From: Piliocolobus tephrosceles
Lineage: Eukaryota > Chordata > Mammalia > Primates > Cercopithecidae
Direction of reading: 5' to 3'
Length of the DNA: 64,000 bases
NCBI RefSeq assembly: GCF_002776525.5
Contig: NC_045439.1
Location: 155,275,407 to 155,339,406 of the forward strand
Made by a program: the position numbers and the translations under genes. The notes beneath the pieces are model-generated. The model was not told the origin of the DNA. It ran no database searches and worked only from the letters and a program-made list of their open reading frames with translations. Positions 10,456 through 22,978 of the stretch are shown here, in pieces; position 1 is the first letter of the stretch; every line of letters begins with the position of its first letter.

Positions 10456-11380
10456 TGATTATAGCTGACATTTATTGAGTCAGTTCTGTGTGGCAAAGCA
10501 AGTGAAAGCGGCCGGCTCATTTCTACAAAAGTGTCAATGCTGTTTATCTTTCCCCAGGGCATGGCACATTTTCTTTCACTGTGGCTTGCTGCCTGGTTTT
10601 CAGTAGTTATAACCTGAGCCTAAGGTTACAAAGGACACAGCCAGTTCCCTCATGTGTGAGCCTGCTCCAGCAACTCCCTTTCCACCAGCTTGCCTTCTGT
10701 CTCCACCCCACCCCTACACATGTGGAGTCAGCCCCAGCCTATATAGGCTCGCAGACAAAATTTTGTATTTCCTCCCCAAATCTCTTGCCTTATTTTCCCC
10801 TCCTCACCTGAACTCAGATCAGCTGTAGAGTATTTGAAGAAATGAGGCTGTGCAGGAGACTGGGAACTGTAGGCAACTCTAGCAGGGACGAAAAAGTTCG
10901 GTCCTGTTGTGATGTACGTGGAAAACCATCCAGCGTCTGTGTCTGAGGTCCGAGGAGATCATCTGAAACTCTGGGACTGGCCTGAGAAGTCAGCAAGAAA
11001 GGACTGTGAGCTCTGTTAATTGATTTTATTTGATAATTTATAATAAGGATCAGAAATTGAAGAAGTCATAACTGAAGGGTTCCAGGTCAATTTTGAAATC
11101 AGGTGGGAATCCCTGATAAAGGAGTATAGGAAAAAAGAACAAAAGGAAATATAGCAGAATGCTAAGTGTCTTAGAGGAACGGATTTTCCTTTGTCTCCTA
11201 AATTCTATAGAGTATGCTCTCATTGCTTTTATAATTTAAAAATACTTGCCAAATGAAGTTATTTCTAAGAGAAAGGATACTAGGTACTCAAATGGTACAC
11301 ATGGATACTCTGACACCTGCACTGTGAGGATTTTCATGTTTCGTTGATGATAATACAAGCAATACTGAATGTCGTGTTTT
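10456..11380. other. intronic DNA; short MIR-like start
   Basis: A GCTGACATTTATTGAGTCAG block at about 10462 looks like the 3' end of an antisense MIR. The rest (10520-11380) shows no supported gene or repeat. Confidence 0.4.
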
Positions 11381-11384
11381 TCAT

Positions 11385-11560
11385 CTGCCAAGCCCTTGGA
11401 GAGAGCTAAATGTTCTACATGGATTAAATAATTAAATTTTAATGCTTATTATAATGCTGTGAGGTAGGTAATTATCCATATTTTGCTGATAAGGATATGG
11501 TAGCTTAGAGAAGAGAGGAGTCATACTGTTTGAATCCTGGAAGTTAGCTCCAGAACCAAT
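11385..11560 (-). repeat. MIR SINE, antisense
   Basis: The reverse MIR landmarks GTGAGGTAGGTAATTATCCA and a decayed TTGAATCCTGG box are present in the expected order. Confidence 0.6.
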
Positions 11561-11942
11561 ATTGTGTGCCATTAAACTGACAGAAATCTCGGCTCACAGC
11601 AGGAGCCACGCTCATTTCTTTCAGCATAAATACAGGGACATTTCTAAGTACTTGAATGAGGATTCTCTTTGGAATGAACAGAAATAAGTAAATATTAAGT
11701 ATACAGTGATAATGAATGTATAAAACCTAATAGCTTGGTATTCCTATATGGAATTATGTGTGAAGGAAGTATTTCACATAATAGGCACTCATCCAGTAAT
11801 TTTATTTGAAATGTATACATTTATTAAGAAGTATTGCTTGAGTATCTCCTACACACCAGGCTGTCTTCTAGGCATTTGAATTACATCACTGTATCAAAGC
11901 ACAAAAACCGTTCTGCCTTAAGGACACAATAAAGAAACGTCA

Positions 11943-12357
11943 TGTCTTAGCCTGTTACATGTTGCTAAAACAGGATACCTGAATCTGAGTAATTCATAAA
12001 GAAAAGAGATTGATTTCATGCAGTTATGGAGGCTGAGAAGTTCAAGATCAAGGTACCGCATCTGGGAAGAGCCTTCTTGCTGGCCGGGACTCTGAGGAGT
12101 CCCGAGGTGGTGTGGGGTATGGTGAAGGGGCTGAGTGTGCTAACATGCTAACGCAAGTCTCTCTTCCTCTTCTTATAAAGCCAGCGGCTTCCCTCCTATG
12201 ACAGTCCATTAACCCATTATTCCATGAATAAATTAATCTATTCATGAGGTCAGGGCTGTCATGATGGAATCACCTCTTAAAGGCCTGCCTGTCAACATTG
12301 CCACATTGGGGATTATGTTTTAACATGAGTTTTGGAGGGGGCAGTGAAACCATAGCA
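11943..12357 (-). mobile_element. solo MaLR LTR (MLT1-like) nested in L2
   Basis: The plus strand begins TGTCTTAGCCTGTTACATG and ends AACCATAGCA, i.e. a minus-strand LTR running TGCTATGG...CTAAGACA, the MLT1-type MaLR signature. It contains the CCACATTGGGGATTATG and CACCTCTTAAAGGCC blocks. It is 415 bp long, has no internal region and is therefore a solo LTR. The surrounding L2 resumes immediately on both sides. A clean 5-bp target duplication is not visible. Confidence 0.75.
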
Positions 12358-12664
12358 CACCGTAAATACATTGCGTAGTATATTAGATGCGGATAGATGC
12401 TATGGAAAACATAGCTGCAGGGGATTGAGATTGTGATGGCAGGGCTGGTTGCAGTTTTAAATAGGATGGCTAGGGCAGGCCTCACTGAGAAGTTGACATT
12501 TGAGCAACTAAATTAGAGAAGAGGGAGAGGTAAGGGAATGTAGGAAAAGGGAACAGCCAGTGCAAAGGCTGTAAGTACAGATTGGGAGTGCTGTGGTCTA
12601 CATGACAGGAGCAGTTGAGCAGTTAGCTAGGAGAACAGCTCCCAGAGGCAGTGCAGAGCCAGAT

Positions 12665-13135
12665 GTTCTTTATCTGGGATCTAAGGACCTCTAAGGCATC
12701 CATAGATAGAATTCAGGGGTCTATTAAATGTAGATGGGAAAAAAACATTTTTTATTTTGATCGTAGCTAACTAAAATTTAGGATTTTCTTCCATCATGAA
12801 TATAGATAGATCCTATGACTGTCAACAATAGAAATCACAGGTACGATCACATCACATTGTAGTTGTTGTGGATATCTTAAAATTTGTTTATAGCCATTTC
12901 AAAATTATGTTAGGTTTTACACCCACCACTAGATCTTCTTATTTAATGTGCCAGTAAAGGAGTACATACGTTAGTGTATCACAATTAAAAATATTTTGAC
13001 ACCTGAATTGGTTCTCTCTGTAGCCTGTTGTAATTTATTTTGTAAATTTAAAAAACATTTTTCTGAGAAGGAGGTCCATAGGCTTTGCTCTCTGTCAAAA
13101 GGAATCCATGGAGCAAAGGAACCCTTGATTTAGAA
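12665..13135 (-). mobile_element. hAT-like nonautonomous DNA transposon nested in L2
   Basis: About 470 bp of AT-rich sequence interrupts the L2. Its two ends are imperfect inverted relatives: a TCTAAGGACCTCTAAGGCATCC-type end on the left, and GAGGTCCATAGGCTTTG plus AAGGAACCCTTGAT on the right. This is the familiar pattern of a mammalian MER-class hAT element. I cannot name the family with certainty. Confidence 0.55.
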
Positions 13136-13493
13136 CATTATAGGATGTTGTTTGACATCAGCTTTTGTGTTGAGTGAAATGGGGAGCTGTTAGAGAATGC
13201 TGAGCAGCATGGCGTGATCTTCCTAGTATTTGCAAAGACTCCCTCTGGCTGCTTTGTTGAACTGGAGGTTGAGGGTACAGGGGGTGTGGAGGGAAGTAGG
13301 CCCAGGAAAGCAATTATAAGGAAATCATTATGGTAATACAGGCAAGAGATTATATTTGCACAGGAGGTGGCGGCTTGGACTGTAGTTGTAGTAATGGAGG
13401 CAGTAAAAGTATCAGATTCTGGATTTTTGAGACAGAGCCATCAGGATTTCCTGATCATTGGAGGTCAGGAAGAAGAGTAAGGGATGCCATCAG

Positions 13494-13772
13494 GGATTTT
13501 GTTTGTTTTGAGACAAGGTCTCTCTCTGTTACCCAGGCTGGAGTGCAGTGGTACAATCACAGCCCACTGCAGCCCAGGCCTCCTGGACTCAAGAAGTCCT
13601 CCTACCTCAACTTCCTTAGTAGCTGGGACTACAGGCATGTGTCACTATGCCAAGCTAATTTTTTTGACTTTTAGTAGAAATAAGGTCTTCTGTGTTGCCC
13701 AGGCTGGTCTCAAACTCCTGGGCTCAAGCAGTCTTCCCTGCCTTGGCCTCCCAAAATGCTGGGATGTCGGGG
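13494..13772 (-). mobile_element. AluJ SINE, antisense, nested in L2
   Basis: A reverse Alu begins TTTTGAGACAAGGTCTCTCT, with the middle in reverse (GGACTACAGGCATGTGTCAC), and terminates near GGGATGTCGGGG. Its high divergence and J-type bases (CAGCCCACTGCAGCC) indicate an old AluJ. L2 sequence (GACCTGAGCAGTAGAAG) resumes directly after it. Confidence 0.85.
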
Positions 13773-14744
13773 TTTTTGACCTGAGCAGTAGAAGCATGGA
13801 ATTGCTGGAAAAGAAAGTAACACTGGAGAAGATGACCGTGAGTGGAACATGTTTAGGGGGAAGATTAGGCATCATTTCTGCTATGTTAAACTTGAGATAT
13901 CAGTTTGACATGTATGAGGAAATGTTGAGCAGACATTTGGATTTGCGTGTGATATTGGGGAACGGGCTCTGAGCTCTAGATGTATTTTGGGGAGTCATTT
14001 GTACATGTAAAATTGGTGTTTAAAACTTTGAGACTGGATGAGATGGTGAACGTAGAGATGAACAACCAGGACTGACCCAGGGGACCTGCAACAGAAAGAG
14101 ACTGAGATGAAGAGGAGAAATGAGAAAGCCTCCAGTGAGACAGGAGGAAAACTAAGAGACTGCAGAGCTCTGAATGCTACGTGAGGAAAGTGTATCAAAG
14201 AGAGAGGGAGTGTGCCACATGATGGAGCAAATGAAGGACTGAGAATTAACCATTGAATTTGGAAGTGTGGACAATACTGTGATCTTCACGATGAAAGAGT
14301 GTTGGAGGTGTCAGGATAAAAGTTTAATTTGGAGTGGGTTTAAAAGAGAATGGTAATTGGAGACAGGCTGTAGGTGACTTTGAGAGATTTTGCTACAAAG
14401 GAATAAAAAAAGTAAGGAGGTAGCTAGTGGGACAAATGAGATCAAGTGAAAGATTTCATTTTAATTAAGATGGGAAAAATAAAGACATTTTTGTATGCCA
14501 GAAAGAAGGTTCTGGTAGAGAGGGAAAATTTGATGTAGGAAGAGGGAACACCTGGAGTGATACTTTCAAGAAAGTAAGAGGGATAAGAGCTTCTGTACTA
14601 AGAAAGGGGTTGGCTTTGATAGGAATGTGGACAACCACTTCTAGTAATAGGTCCAAGGGCAGAGACTGTGTGGGAGGCGGAAGGATGTGCAAGTTCTTCT
14701 TCAGGAAGCAAAGTTATCAGTTAAGAGTGCAGATGAAACAGTAA

Positions 14745-15010
14745 TAGTAAAACAGCAGCTAGCCCTATGTAATATTGCAGCCTATATGCCAGGCACTGCT
14801 CTAAGCATTGAACAAATACTTAATAACTCTAGTCTTCACAACGACCTTGTGAAGTAGGAATCATCATCATTCCCATTTATAGATGAAAACAAGACCCAGT
14901 AGTAAAATATGCCCCCCAGGTCCCACTGCTTGTAAATGGTAGCTAGGATTTGAACCAGGCCTTCTGGGTATGAAATCTGTTCTCTTAATGGTGTCGCTTC
15001 ACTGCCTCAG
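14745..15010 (-). repeat. MIR SINE, antisense
   Basis: Almost the whole reverse MIR is present: TGCCAGGCACTGCTCTAAGC, CTTGTGAAGTAGGAATCATC, GGATTTGAACCAGGC and a decayed right end. It is one of the best preserved MIRs in the window. Confidence 0.8.
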
Positions 15011-15134
15011 CTCTGTGACTCCATCTACAGTAGTCACGATCTGTCTGTAAAGTGAAATCAACTCATCAATGCTTGATTGGAACCAAGAGTTATGCTCATA
15101 AACCTGGAATACTTTGTATAAGTTATTTTAATTG

Positions 15135-15250
15135 TGCAAATAACACCAGAGATGGCCCTTTATATATGATGGTTTGACTTAATGATTTTTTTACTTTACA
15201 ATCAGTTTATCAGGACATAACCCCAATGTAAGTTGAGGAGTATCTGTAGT
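15135..15250 (+). repeat. Tigger-like MITE fragment
   Basis: The GGTTTGACTTAATGATTTTT and CATAACCCCAATGTAAGTTGAGGAG blocks match the right part of a mariner/Tigger-class nonautonomous element, ending GTATCTGTA. Confidence 0.5.
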
Positions 15251-16530
15251 TTTCTGTAGAAAAATCAGAAAATGCAAGCATATACATACAAACAGAAGGA
15301 AATAATTCATTTATCAACTGTTTTTAATAACTATGGAGTATTATAGGATTAATGGATAATATTTAAGAAATTCAGTGTTTTTGAACCTTTAAGCTAATAC
15401 TCATTTTTGTTATTAAAATAACATTGTAATAAATACTTGCATCTAAATCTTTGAACATATTCTAGAATTTATTGGTGGGGGATTCAAAGAATGAGTTATT
15501 AAATCATTATGTACTCATTCAGTGTTTGATACCAACTACCAAATCAACCTCCCAAAAGGCAGTCTACTTTTCTCTTTCCTAACTAATGACCCTAAGTGTC
15601 CTACAAGTGGAATACTGTGGTGTCTACCTCCATAGATTAGAGAAAGTAAGTCAGGTAAAATGCTTAGCACAATTCCTGGTTCATAGAACACATACAATAA
15701 CTGATAATACTAGCAGCAGTTCTAGCAATAGTAATTGTTTTTGTTTTTAATGATTTTAGCACTTCATGATTACATATATTGATTTTTAGAGAGCATTGTG
15801 TCTCATGACATAAAAATGTGAAAACATTTCGGAAACAAGTAGAGAAATAATTGATCTATTACTGCTTTATCAATATTTATTTGTTTACCAACAAGGTTGA
15901 ACATTTTTCATATGTTTATAGGACACAGAAACATGATGGTTGTGACTTTCTATTTCTATGACGTCTGTTACCACAGAAACTAATGCAGTCAGTGGGAATA
16001 TGTGAATTTCATGAGTCTGGCCTCCAGCTTGCCATTCATGAGAGCCAGAGGGGATGGAGCAGCCTGAGGCTGTATCATCTGATGGCTCGATACATCTGGC
16101 TGCTTATTCAGCTGTGGCTTCTTTATTAGGGACAGCTGTGAACACGGCTCCAGGAGTTGCCTTCATGAAATGAAGCATATGATGGCAACTGGAAGAAGAG
16201 GACGAGTACATATTGCTAAAGGTTTAATGGGGATAGCAATGGCCAAGTGGAAAAAAACCTGTGGGTGGGGATGAATTGGTGCTGACTGGTCATGCCATGA
16301 GGGCTGTATTTCAGGAAAGCACGAGTTGGGGCGGCTCCTCTGGAGAGGGCTAGGCCTGAGTCAGATCTGCCCTGTGGATTGCAAGTCCTCCGTGCAGTTT
16401 GTGCTCTCAGGTGCATCAGAAGCAGACCCTCTCCACAGTGCTGGCTCCTTCTGATGGTAGAAAGCTTAGGCTTGTGGATCATGATGGTTTTTCATCTTCC
16501 TCGATGGATATTTATTGGGTTTGGATAGTG
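15251..16530. other. intronic DNA with minor MIR remnants
   Basis: The 3' end of a plus-strand MIR is visible at about 15640-15725 (AAAATGCTTAGCACAATTCCTGG). Otherwise I see no gene, RNA or clear repeat. Confidence 0.4.
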
Positions 16531-16534
16531 TGCT

Positions 16535-16612
16535 GTGGACATTAAGAGTATATAGATTCTGGAGTTAGGCTTCCTGGGTTCGAATCCTGGCTGTATTTCT
16601 TCACTTCCTTCT
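16535..16612 (+). repeat. MIR SINE fragment
   Basis: The block GATTCTGGAGTTAGGC followed by CCTGGGTTCGAATCCTGGCTG is the MIR core, in plus orientation and truncated on the right. Confidence 0.7.
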
Positions 16613-18045
16613 CCGAGACACAGAGATTCTGTAATACCGCATCCTCGGTGTTATCTTTGATTTCTTTACCCCATTGCCTTCTGTAGCAGCCATCTGGTAA
16701 ACCCTAGCCTCAAGAGATCCAAACGTTTGTCTCTTCCTACCTTTTTCTGGACTACAAAAGCTATTGAGGAAAACTAATACCACTGCCAAGGTTCTGCCAC
16801 TGTGGATTTGTGGTTTCTGGTTACAAACGGGTCCTCCCACTCTAGCGTGTGTTCCTCGTCCACACGCGACTCTCAGCAGCTGCTGTTTCAAATATTTTCC
16901 ATCTCCCTCAGAACATCTAGTTCTCTCTCTCTCCCTTTACCCTGAGCATTTGATCTCATTTAAAAGCCATAAAGAGGCTTCAGAGTATGGTAGAAAATAC
17001 ATTAGAAAGGTCGGGAGACCTGTGCTCTGCTGAACAGCCATGTGACTTTTTTCTCCTTGTGTGTTCATAAAATGTGTTTCCATCTGCATAAGGAGCTGAG
17101 ATTCTCTGTGCTATAAGTCAAATGAGTCAATGTATTTGGGTATTCATTTCTTAGTTTCCTTATACGTATTTTGAGGAAGGGGGTTAGTCTAAGTGACCTG
17201 AGACTCTATCCTTAAGATTCTGATTTTTGTGGTATTAAGTGTGTATTTCTTCAAACCAACTTCAGTTTGCAGATAGAGACTACTTCTGACAATGTCATTT
17301 CTTAGGTAAAACAGGAACATTCTTTCTTGTCACAGAAACCAGGAAATCGTGTTGTCTTTTTGTGATGGCAGATTTTATCTTTTTTCTATTTTATTATTTT
17401 CAAGCTAGTGAAAATGACTTCTTGTTTGGACTAGCGTCAGATCAATAAGAAGGAGGGGGCATTTGAAGAAATTTAAGAAGTATTTTGTTTCTGTATTAGA
17501 GTTGATGAAGAGTTTCCCTTGAACCTCAGACTGGGGCTTCTGGGGAAGAAGAATGTGTTTTCCTGACCAGGTTCTATTCCACAGAGTGGATAGGGCACGT
17601 GGCCAGCAGCCCCTTGAGGTTTGCTACCCCGTGAAACTGAATATTTCTATGAAATGAGCTGATGCCCTTCACAGGCTGCCCAGATGGTGCATTTCAAAAA
17701 CAATCTCACAGGTTATCTTGAGTTTTGCCAGTAAAGTGGGGTTTCCGAAAGTATCTTGCCTTTCTTATTTTTATTTTTTCCTCTCTATTTCCTTCTATAT
17801 TTTTTCAAACATTTGAGCATTATTTCCAGTTGCTAGAATTTCAGGCGAACTTCTGTAGGGTAAAGAAGAACCCAGTTCCTTTATATTAGCTCTTGGCTCA
17901 CTGTAAAGTTCACTTTTTGGCCTCATGAACTTGGATAGCAGAGAGCTTGGAGTCAGAGTCAAATGTAGGAGCTTACTTTTTATAATCTGTATACACGTGC
18001 CACTTTCTGGCCCTCCCCACTGTGTGGGGATAACTTACAAATGCA
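16613..18045. other. intronic DNA, nothing firmly recognised
   Basis: A weak MIR3-like stretch occurs near 17000-17200 (AGCCATGTGACTTTTTTCTCC). No open frame here has convincing coding character or paired splice sites. Confidence 0.4.
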
Positions 18046-18049
18046 GTGA

Positions 18050-18215
18050 CTTTGGCTGCCTATCAGAGTCACCTGGAAAGCTTTTAACAATTCCAGTTCC
18101 TAACACGCATCTCATGCATTCAATTAAGTCTATGTCTAGGGCTGGAATCCAGACATAAGTAAATTTTAAACCTCCCCAGGTGATTCTAATATGTAGTCAG
18201 TGTTTAGAGCCACGG
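18050..18215 (+). mobile_element. MER5A hAT transposon, near full length
   Basis: Left block CTATCAGAGTCACCTGGAAAGC, middle CTATGTCTAGGGCTGGAATCC and right block CCCCAGGTGATTCTAATATGTAG are in MER5A order over about 165 bp, close to the 189-bp family length. Confidence 0.7.
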
Positions 18216-18856
18216 GAATAAAGGCTTTCTGAGGGTGGGGATAAATAGGTTGACTCACAGACAAGTTTTGACTTGGCACAAGTGAGCTGGTTGTTTCTCT
18301 AGTTCATCTTTCCTGATTCTGATGCTAGTAACACTGTAGCGGGATCCCAGGTGGTGAGCTGTGGATGACTGATTTTCAGAAGCCTGTTAGTACAACTTTT
18401 GAGCAGCAACTGTATTTTGGCTGTGAATCAGTGTGTGCTTTTCTTCATATGCTCCTGTCTCTGATAGTTCTAACCCTCTGCAAGAAGGGACAGCAGGTGC
18501 TGTGTATATTCGTGTGTGTGTGTTGTCTCCATTTCATTTGGTCTTTTATTGTTTATCCCGTTCACTTTTAACACTAGATCGTTTCTCACTGTATCACTTA
18601 TGAGAAAGTCAATTATCCAGAAAGATCAGGTTACCTGGGGGAAGAACAAAGCTAAAACAACTACCATAGAGCAACAACAAAACCCAGAAGATTTTTGAAA
18701 AGGGCGTGTTAAACTGAAACGTCTAAAACTAGTTTTTCTGGCTATCCATGATTCTGGTTGGCTCTGTGTTCACCTGTGTGCAAATGTAGTCCCCAATTTC
18801 TTTAAATTCCAGGCCCATTGTATACAGTTCTCACTAAGAATGCTTAAGAGTTCCTA

Positions 18857-19018
18857 GAGTTGCCAGATAAAACACAAGATGTGAACTTCAGATAAACAAT
18901 GAGTAATTACTTAGTGTATTTCAAATCTTGAATGGGACACACTTCACTAAAAAAATTACCTGTTATTATTCTGAATTTCACATTTAACTGAGCATCCTGT
19001 ACTTCTATTTTCTAAATT
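18857..19018. mobile_element. palindromic nonautonomous DNA transposon (MER53-like)
   Basis: The left arm has TTGCCAGATAAAACACAAGATG, CTTCAGATAAACAATGAGTAAT and a TTAGTGTATTTCAAAT block. The right arm has their inverted relatives (a GAATTTCACATTTAACTGAGCATCCTGTA-type block). The whole element is a long imperfect inverted repeat of about 160 bp, as in the MER53 class of fold-back MITEs. The family name is tentative. Confidence 0.55.
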
Positions 19019-20110
19019 AAAATAGAAAATAGGTATAGCTCATACCTCCTGGCACCCTGTGGAGGTACAGACTAGACTTCCAGACTAGAAGACCAGAGTG
19101 CCGTCCGTTTTTTCTGGCCTGTGTATTCTTGAGCCTGCTTCCCATGTTTCTGTAGAGATGCTGCTTAGCTTTCTACCCCAAACTTACGCATTTACAAAAA
19201 AATGCATCTGATAGGTTTTCTTGTGTTTGGTGTTAGGATTGAGAGATGCAGACTTAAAAACAGCACCCCCACACTCCACACAAATTCAGATCTTAAATTT
19301 TGAATGGTAGGAACAATGCAAAATAGGACCTTACTCTTAGAGGCAGTAAGCCCAGTGACAGCTGCAATATGTTATATTTTGGAGTACTTTTCCACCACGT
19401 GGGAAATGCAAGTGTCCTGTCTCCCTTAGAAACCTGGGCAGGTAGCCTGGCCTCCTGCGTACTTGTCTGGCCTGGTTTACTAGAAAATTCCACTCTCCAT
19501 CGAGTTAAATCTGGCTTTCACCTGCCTCTTAAGAGACTGACCTTCGCCTCTCTCTCCTGAGGTTCATTTTATCAGTTTTAAATAAAGGACTCTGTCAGTT
19601 ATTGAGTCAAAGCACAAGCTAAGGTCAGAGATTCTCCTACCATTTTCAATCAAGTCAACTAATGCTTATATATGCATTATATAATCATGATATAAAATAA
19701 TATATGTATTATTATATGAGGAATGTGCTTTTTCTTACAAGTACTTTGTATACTGTTTGAGTATACGTTCTGTTTGAGTTCGGCAATTTTTTCCTCACTG
19801 ATTATAACGCTAAACCTAGTCTTAGAAATGTATGTGTGTGTGTAAATTTGGACATATCCTCTTGTTTATAAAGAAGGATCCTGAATAATTTCAAATAGAA
19901 TAAAGTAGAATTAGTATTTATATATTAACCATTTATACTTAAACATTATATCATATTTTCTTTAGATTTTTAAAACCAGTGTTGAGGCCCCTTTTGTTAC
20001 CTCCCTTTATTCAGTTTCTCTGCCTCTTTCCCCAGAGATGGTTAACTCTCCCAGCGTCTGTATGTGGCTGCCACCATGCAGAACTCTGTGGGGTGCTGTT
20101 TACAATCAGC

Positions 20111-20145
<35 letters not shown>

Positions 20146-20425
20146 CCTAAGCAATATATAGCAGGGGTTTTTTTAAACCCCATTCAAATGCTGTCACAGT
20201 GTAAGTTTTGACAGTCATGTCATTGTAAACATTATCAGTTTTATCTCTTCTTTTCCAGTTCTTACATCTCTTAGCACATTATCTCACGCCTCTAGTTTAA
20301 CGTAGGAAAATGTGGGTAATGGTGTGCATTTTTAATCGTGCCTCCTGAAGTTTTCCCATTACTTTTAAAGTTTGTTGAAAGTTCTTGATAGATATTCTGA
20401 ATCTGATTCTCTTGTATTCCAACTT
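19019..20425. other. intronic DNA with AT-rich and TG repeats
   Basis: Unique-looking DNA. The section 19655-19720 is dominated by ATATA motifs. No gene supported. Confidence 0.4.
20114..20144. repeat. (TG)n microsatellite
   Basis: An uninterrupted TG run of about 15 units, long enough to be length-polymorphic. Confidence 0.9.
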
Positions 20426-20429
20426 AGCT

Positions 20430-22660
20430 AAGAAGATTTTTTTCTTTTTGCAATCAAAGAATGATGTGGAGCCTTATCTGTGTCATTCTGTATCATTCTG
20501 AGATTTTGAGATGCAATAGGTTTTCTCCATGAGTACATTAATGTGGCAGATACCATTGATAAATTGTCAGATAATATATAGTTCCTACATTCTTAGAACA
20601 AATGCTGCGTAATTGCTTGGTAGTTTGGTTGTTTTTCACAAATTGCTGAATTAGATTTGTTATTTTTAGGTTTTTGTTTCTTTTAATTGTTTTTATCTTG
20701 TCATTTTATTGTGGATTTTAATTTAATTGCATTATAGAAAGCATTATTTTTGCATGGCCTGTGTGACAGTATTTGAAAAATTTTTGAAGGGTTTTCTTTG
20801 TGAATCATCAACTTTTTGCAAATATATCAGTGATATACTTTGAAAATACATGTTCCTGAAAAATATACATGTTGATTTGTTCTGGGGTGTATATATAATC
20901 AAGATTGGTAATTGTGTCAGTCATTATGTTTTTATTTGCTTGATCTATTAATTTCTGATAGAGGGATATATCATTTGGATTAATTTTGTTATTTCAGCTT
21001 CTTTTGGTTCATAGATTTTAAATGTATGATGTTAGTTGTGTTCAACTTCATGATTATACTCACTACCTAACTTAGGAAATAAAACATTACAAATGTATTT
21101 GAAGCCTTCTGTATGCTCTCCCCCATCCCCTTGGCTACAATTGTTACTAATCCCATGTTTTATACTTAACAACAATAATGTGTACAGTCCCAAAACAGTG
21201 GATAGCGTGGTTTTTACGTGTTTTATGAGTCTACAAAATGGCTTCCACTATGTGTATTTTTTGGCAGCTTTTTCTCTTGAAATAATATTGGTTAGATTTA
21301 TCTGCATTAGTATGTATAGCTCTATTTCTTTCATGTTAATATCTGCATAGTATCACTCTGAGTGAATGTACATCTTAATAATTGCTTGTCTTTACTGCTG
21401 GTGATGGAAATTTAAGTGTATTCCTATTTTTCACTGTTAGAAACAGTGGTTCCATAGTGTGCTTTTTAATATTTGTATTCATGTGTAAATGCTTCATTAG
21501 AGGATAAACAGTAGAGTAGAATTTCTGATTTTTCTTATGTGCACCTTTAAATTTGATAGATATTGTCAAAATACTCTCTAAAGTGATTGTTGCAGTTAAT
21601 GCTGCCATCAACAATGTGTACAATTCTAATGCATTCTCACCAGCAGTTAGTATTAGCAGACTAAGTAATATTTTTAATTCTGATAGGTGTGAAATAGTAT
21701 TCCCTGTAGTTGTAATTTGCACTGTCCTGAGAACAAGTGAGATTGTGTCCTTTTATATGTTTATATGTTTATTAGCCATTTGGAGTTTATCTTCCATAAA
21801 TTTACTGTCCTTTTGTTCATTCTTCTAATGGTTGCTTTCCTTTTTATGTGTTTCTAGGACTTGTTTATTCTGGGTGCTAACATTTTATTGGTTATTTGCA
21901 AATGTCTTCTCCGTTTATGTGGCTTATCAGTTTCTCCTGCCATCTTTCAACAGACACGATTCTGGTATATTTTAATATAGCTGTTATCACTAGAAGTTAT
22001 TCTTGTGTATGGTTTTGAAGTATGAATATTTTTCTTAAATGTGGCTTTAAAACATAATCTATCCCTCCCCCACAAAATTAAGTGCAACCTCAAATCACAT
22101 ATCATGTTTCCATATATTGCTTGACTTTATTTACATACTTCCTTTTGTTCTCTATTTTTTGGGTTTTTTTGCTATCCCTGTGTCAATGCCAGGGTCTCTT
22201 CGTTTTTGTTCTTTCCTGTTATCCTTTCTTGCACCATATGCTACACTTCCACTTAATTATTCAGTATCTTTTACTCACAGGCTCTTCCCTTGACTGTATC
22301 TGAGTTTATTCAGCTTTTGCACCTTTTATTTCTATGACTGTTGAGCATTTTGTTTCTAGTATTTCAGAATTTTACAAATCACCTATTGTTTCTTGTCTTT
22401 AGTGTGTTGCTCCTCTCATAATTGTTGATGATGTGATTATTCTTGCCTTGATTTTGGTAAGGATTCTAAACATTACTAGAATATTTTCCTATGTTTAATA
22501 TTTAAATTTGCATCAGGTGATGTCATGTTTCCATTGTTGATTGTGTTGACTACCTTGATGCTTAGGTTTCTTCTTACGTTTGGAAAGTGGCTTGAAGGTT
22601 CATGATCTATAGGATGATTTTTTTCTGAAGTTTCCCCCTCTCCTTCCCCTTTACCCTTAC
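20430..22660 (-). repeat. ancient L1-derived sequence (L1M/HAL1-like), antisense
   Basis: The plus strand shows antisense L1 ORF2/3' end motifs: a GATCTATTAATTTCTGATAG block, TTGGATTAATTTTGTTATTTC, CATAGTATCACTCTGAGTGAATG, and TGCCATCAACAATGTGTACA with CACCAGCAGTTAG. It is strongly decayed and probably composite. Its AT-richness explains the short hydrophobic reading frames here, which are not genes. Confidence 0.6.
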
Positions 22661-22803
22661 TTGTTTTGCAGTTGTCTTACCTGGTAAGACCCCCAGACTA
22701 AGATGCTCCTATCATAGCGTATTGGATTCCCTAGCCTGAGGTGATATGTGGATGTTGTAGCTTTACTCAACTGGTGACAGGGATAGATGGATTTGAGGTT
22801 TGG

Positions 22804-22978
22804 TCTTTTTTTTTTTTTTTTTTTTTTTGAGATAGGGTCTTGCTGTGTCACCCAGGCTGGAGTGCAGTGGTGTGATCATAGCTCACTTCCACCTGGAACT
22901 TACGGTCTCAGGAGATCCTCCCATCGTCTGCCTCCCGAAACACGGGGATTACAGGCTGCAGCCACTGTGCCCAGGCTG
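22804..22978 (-). mobile_element. Alu left-monomer (FLAM/AluJ), antisense
   Basis: A run of about 25 T precedes GAGATAGGGTCTTGCTGTG and CACCCAGGCTGGAGTGCAG, but only one Alu arm is present, ending near GCCACTGTGCCCAGG. This fits a monomeric or truncated old Alu. Confidence 0.75.

Larger units (their letters stand above)
11825..14700 (-). repeat. long L2 LINE, antisense, interrupted three times
   Basis: Read on the minus strand, this is the reverse-transcriptase C-terminal part and 3' end of an L2 non-LTR retrotransposon. Landmarks on the plus strand include TTTAAATAGGATGGCTAGGG (about 12456), CACTGAGAAGTTGACATTTGAG (12483), GACTCCCTCTGGCTGCT (13239) and GAGACAGGAGGAAAACTAAGAG (about 14136). 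The reading frame is lost. After removing the MLT1-type LTR (11943-12357), the hAT-like element (about 12665-13135) and the AluJ (about 13494-13772), the flanks join in L2 order, giving about 1.7 kb of continuous L2. This nesting gives a relative insertion history. Confidence 0.8.

Noticed and set aside
13330..13972. Two long plus-strand frames (114 and 162 codons)
   Set aside because: Both are Alu-derived readings within the AluJ nested in L2 (Alu-typical peptides such as LPRLECSG), not host coding sequence.
21375..21828. Frames of 115 and 91 codons on opposite strands
   Set aside because: They lie in AT-rich L1M/HAL1-like repeat with no coding character or splice sites.
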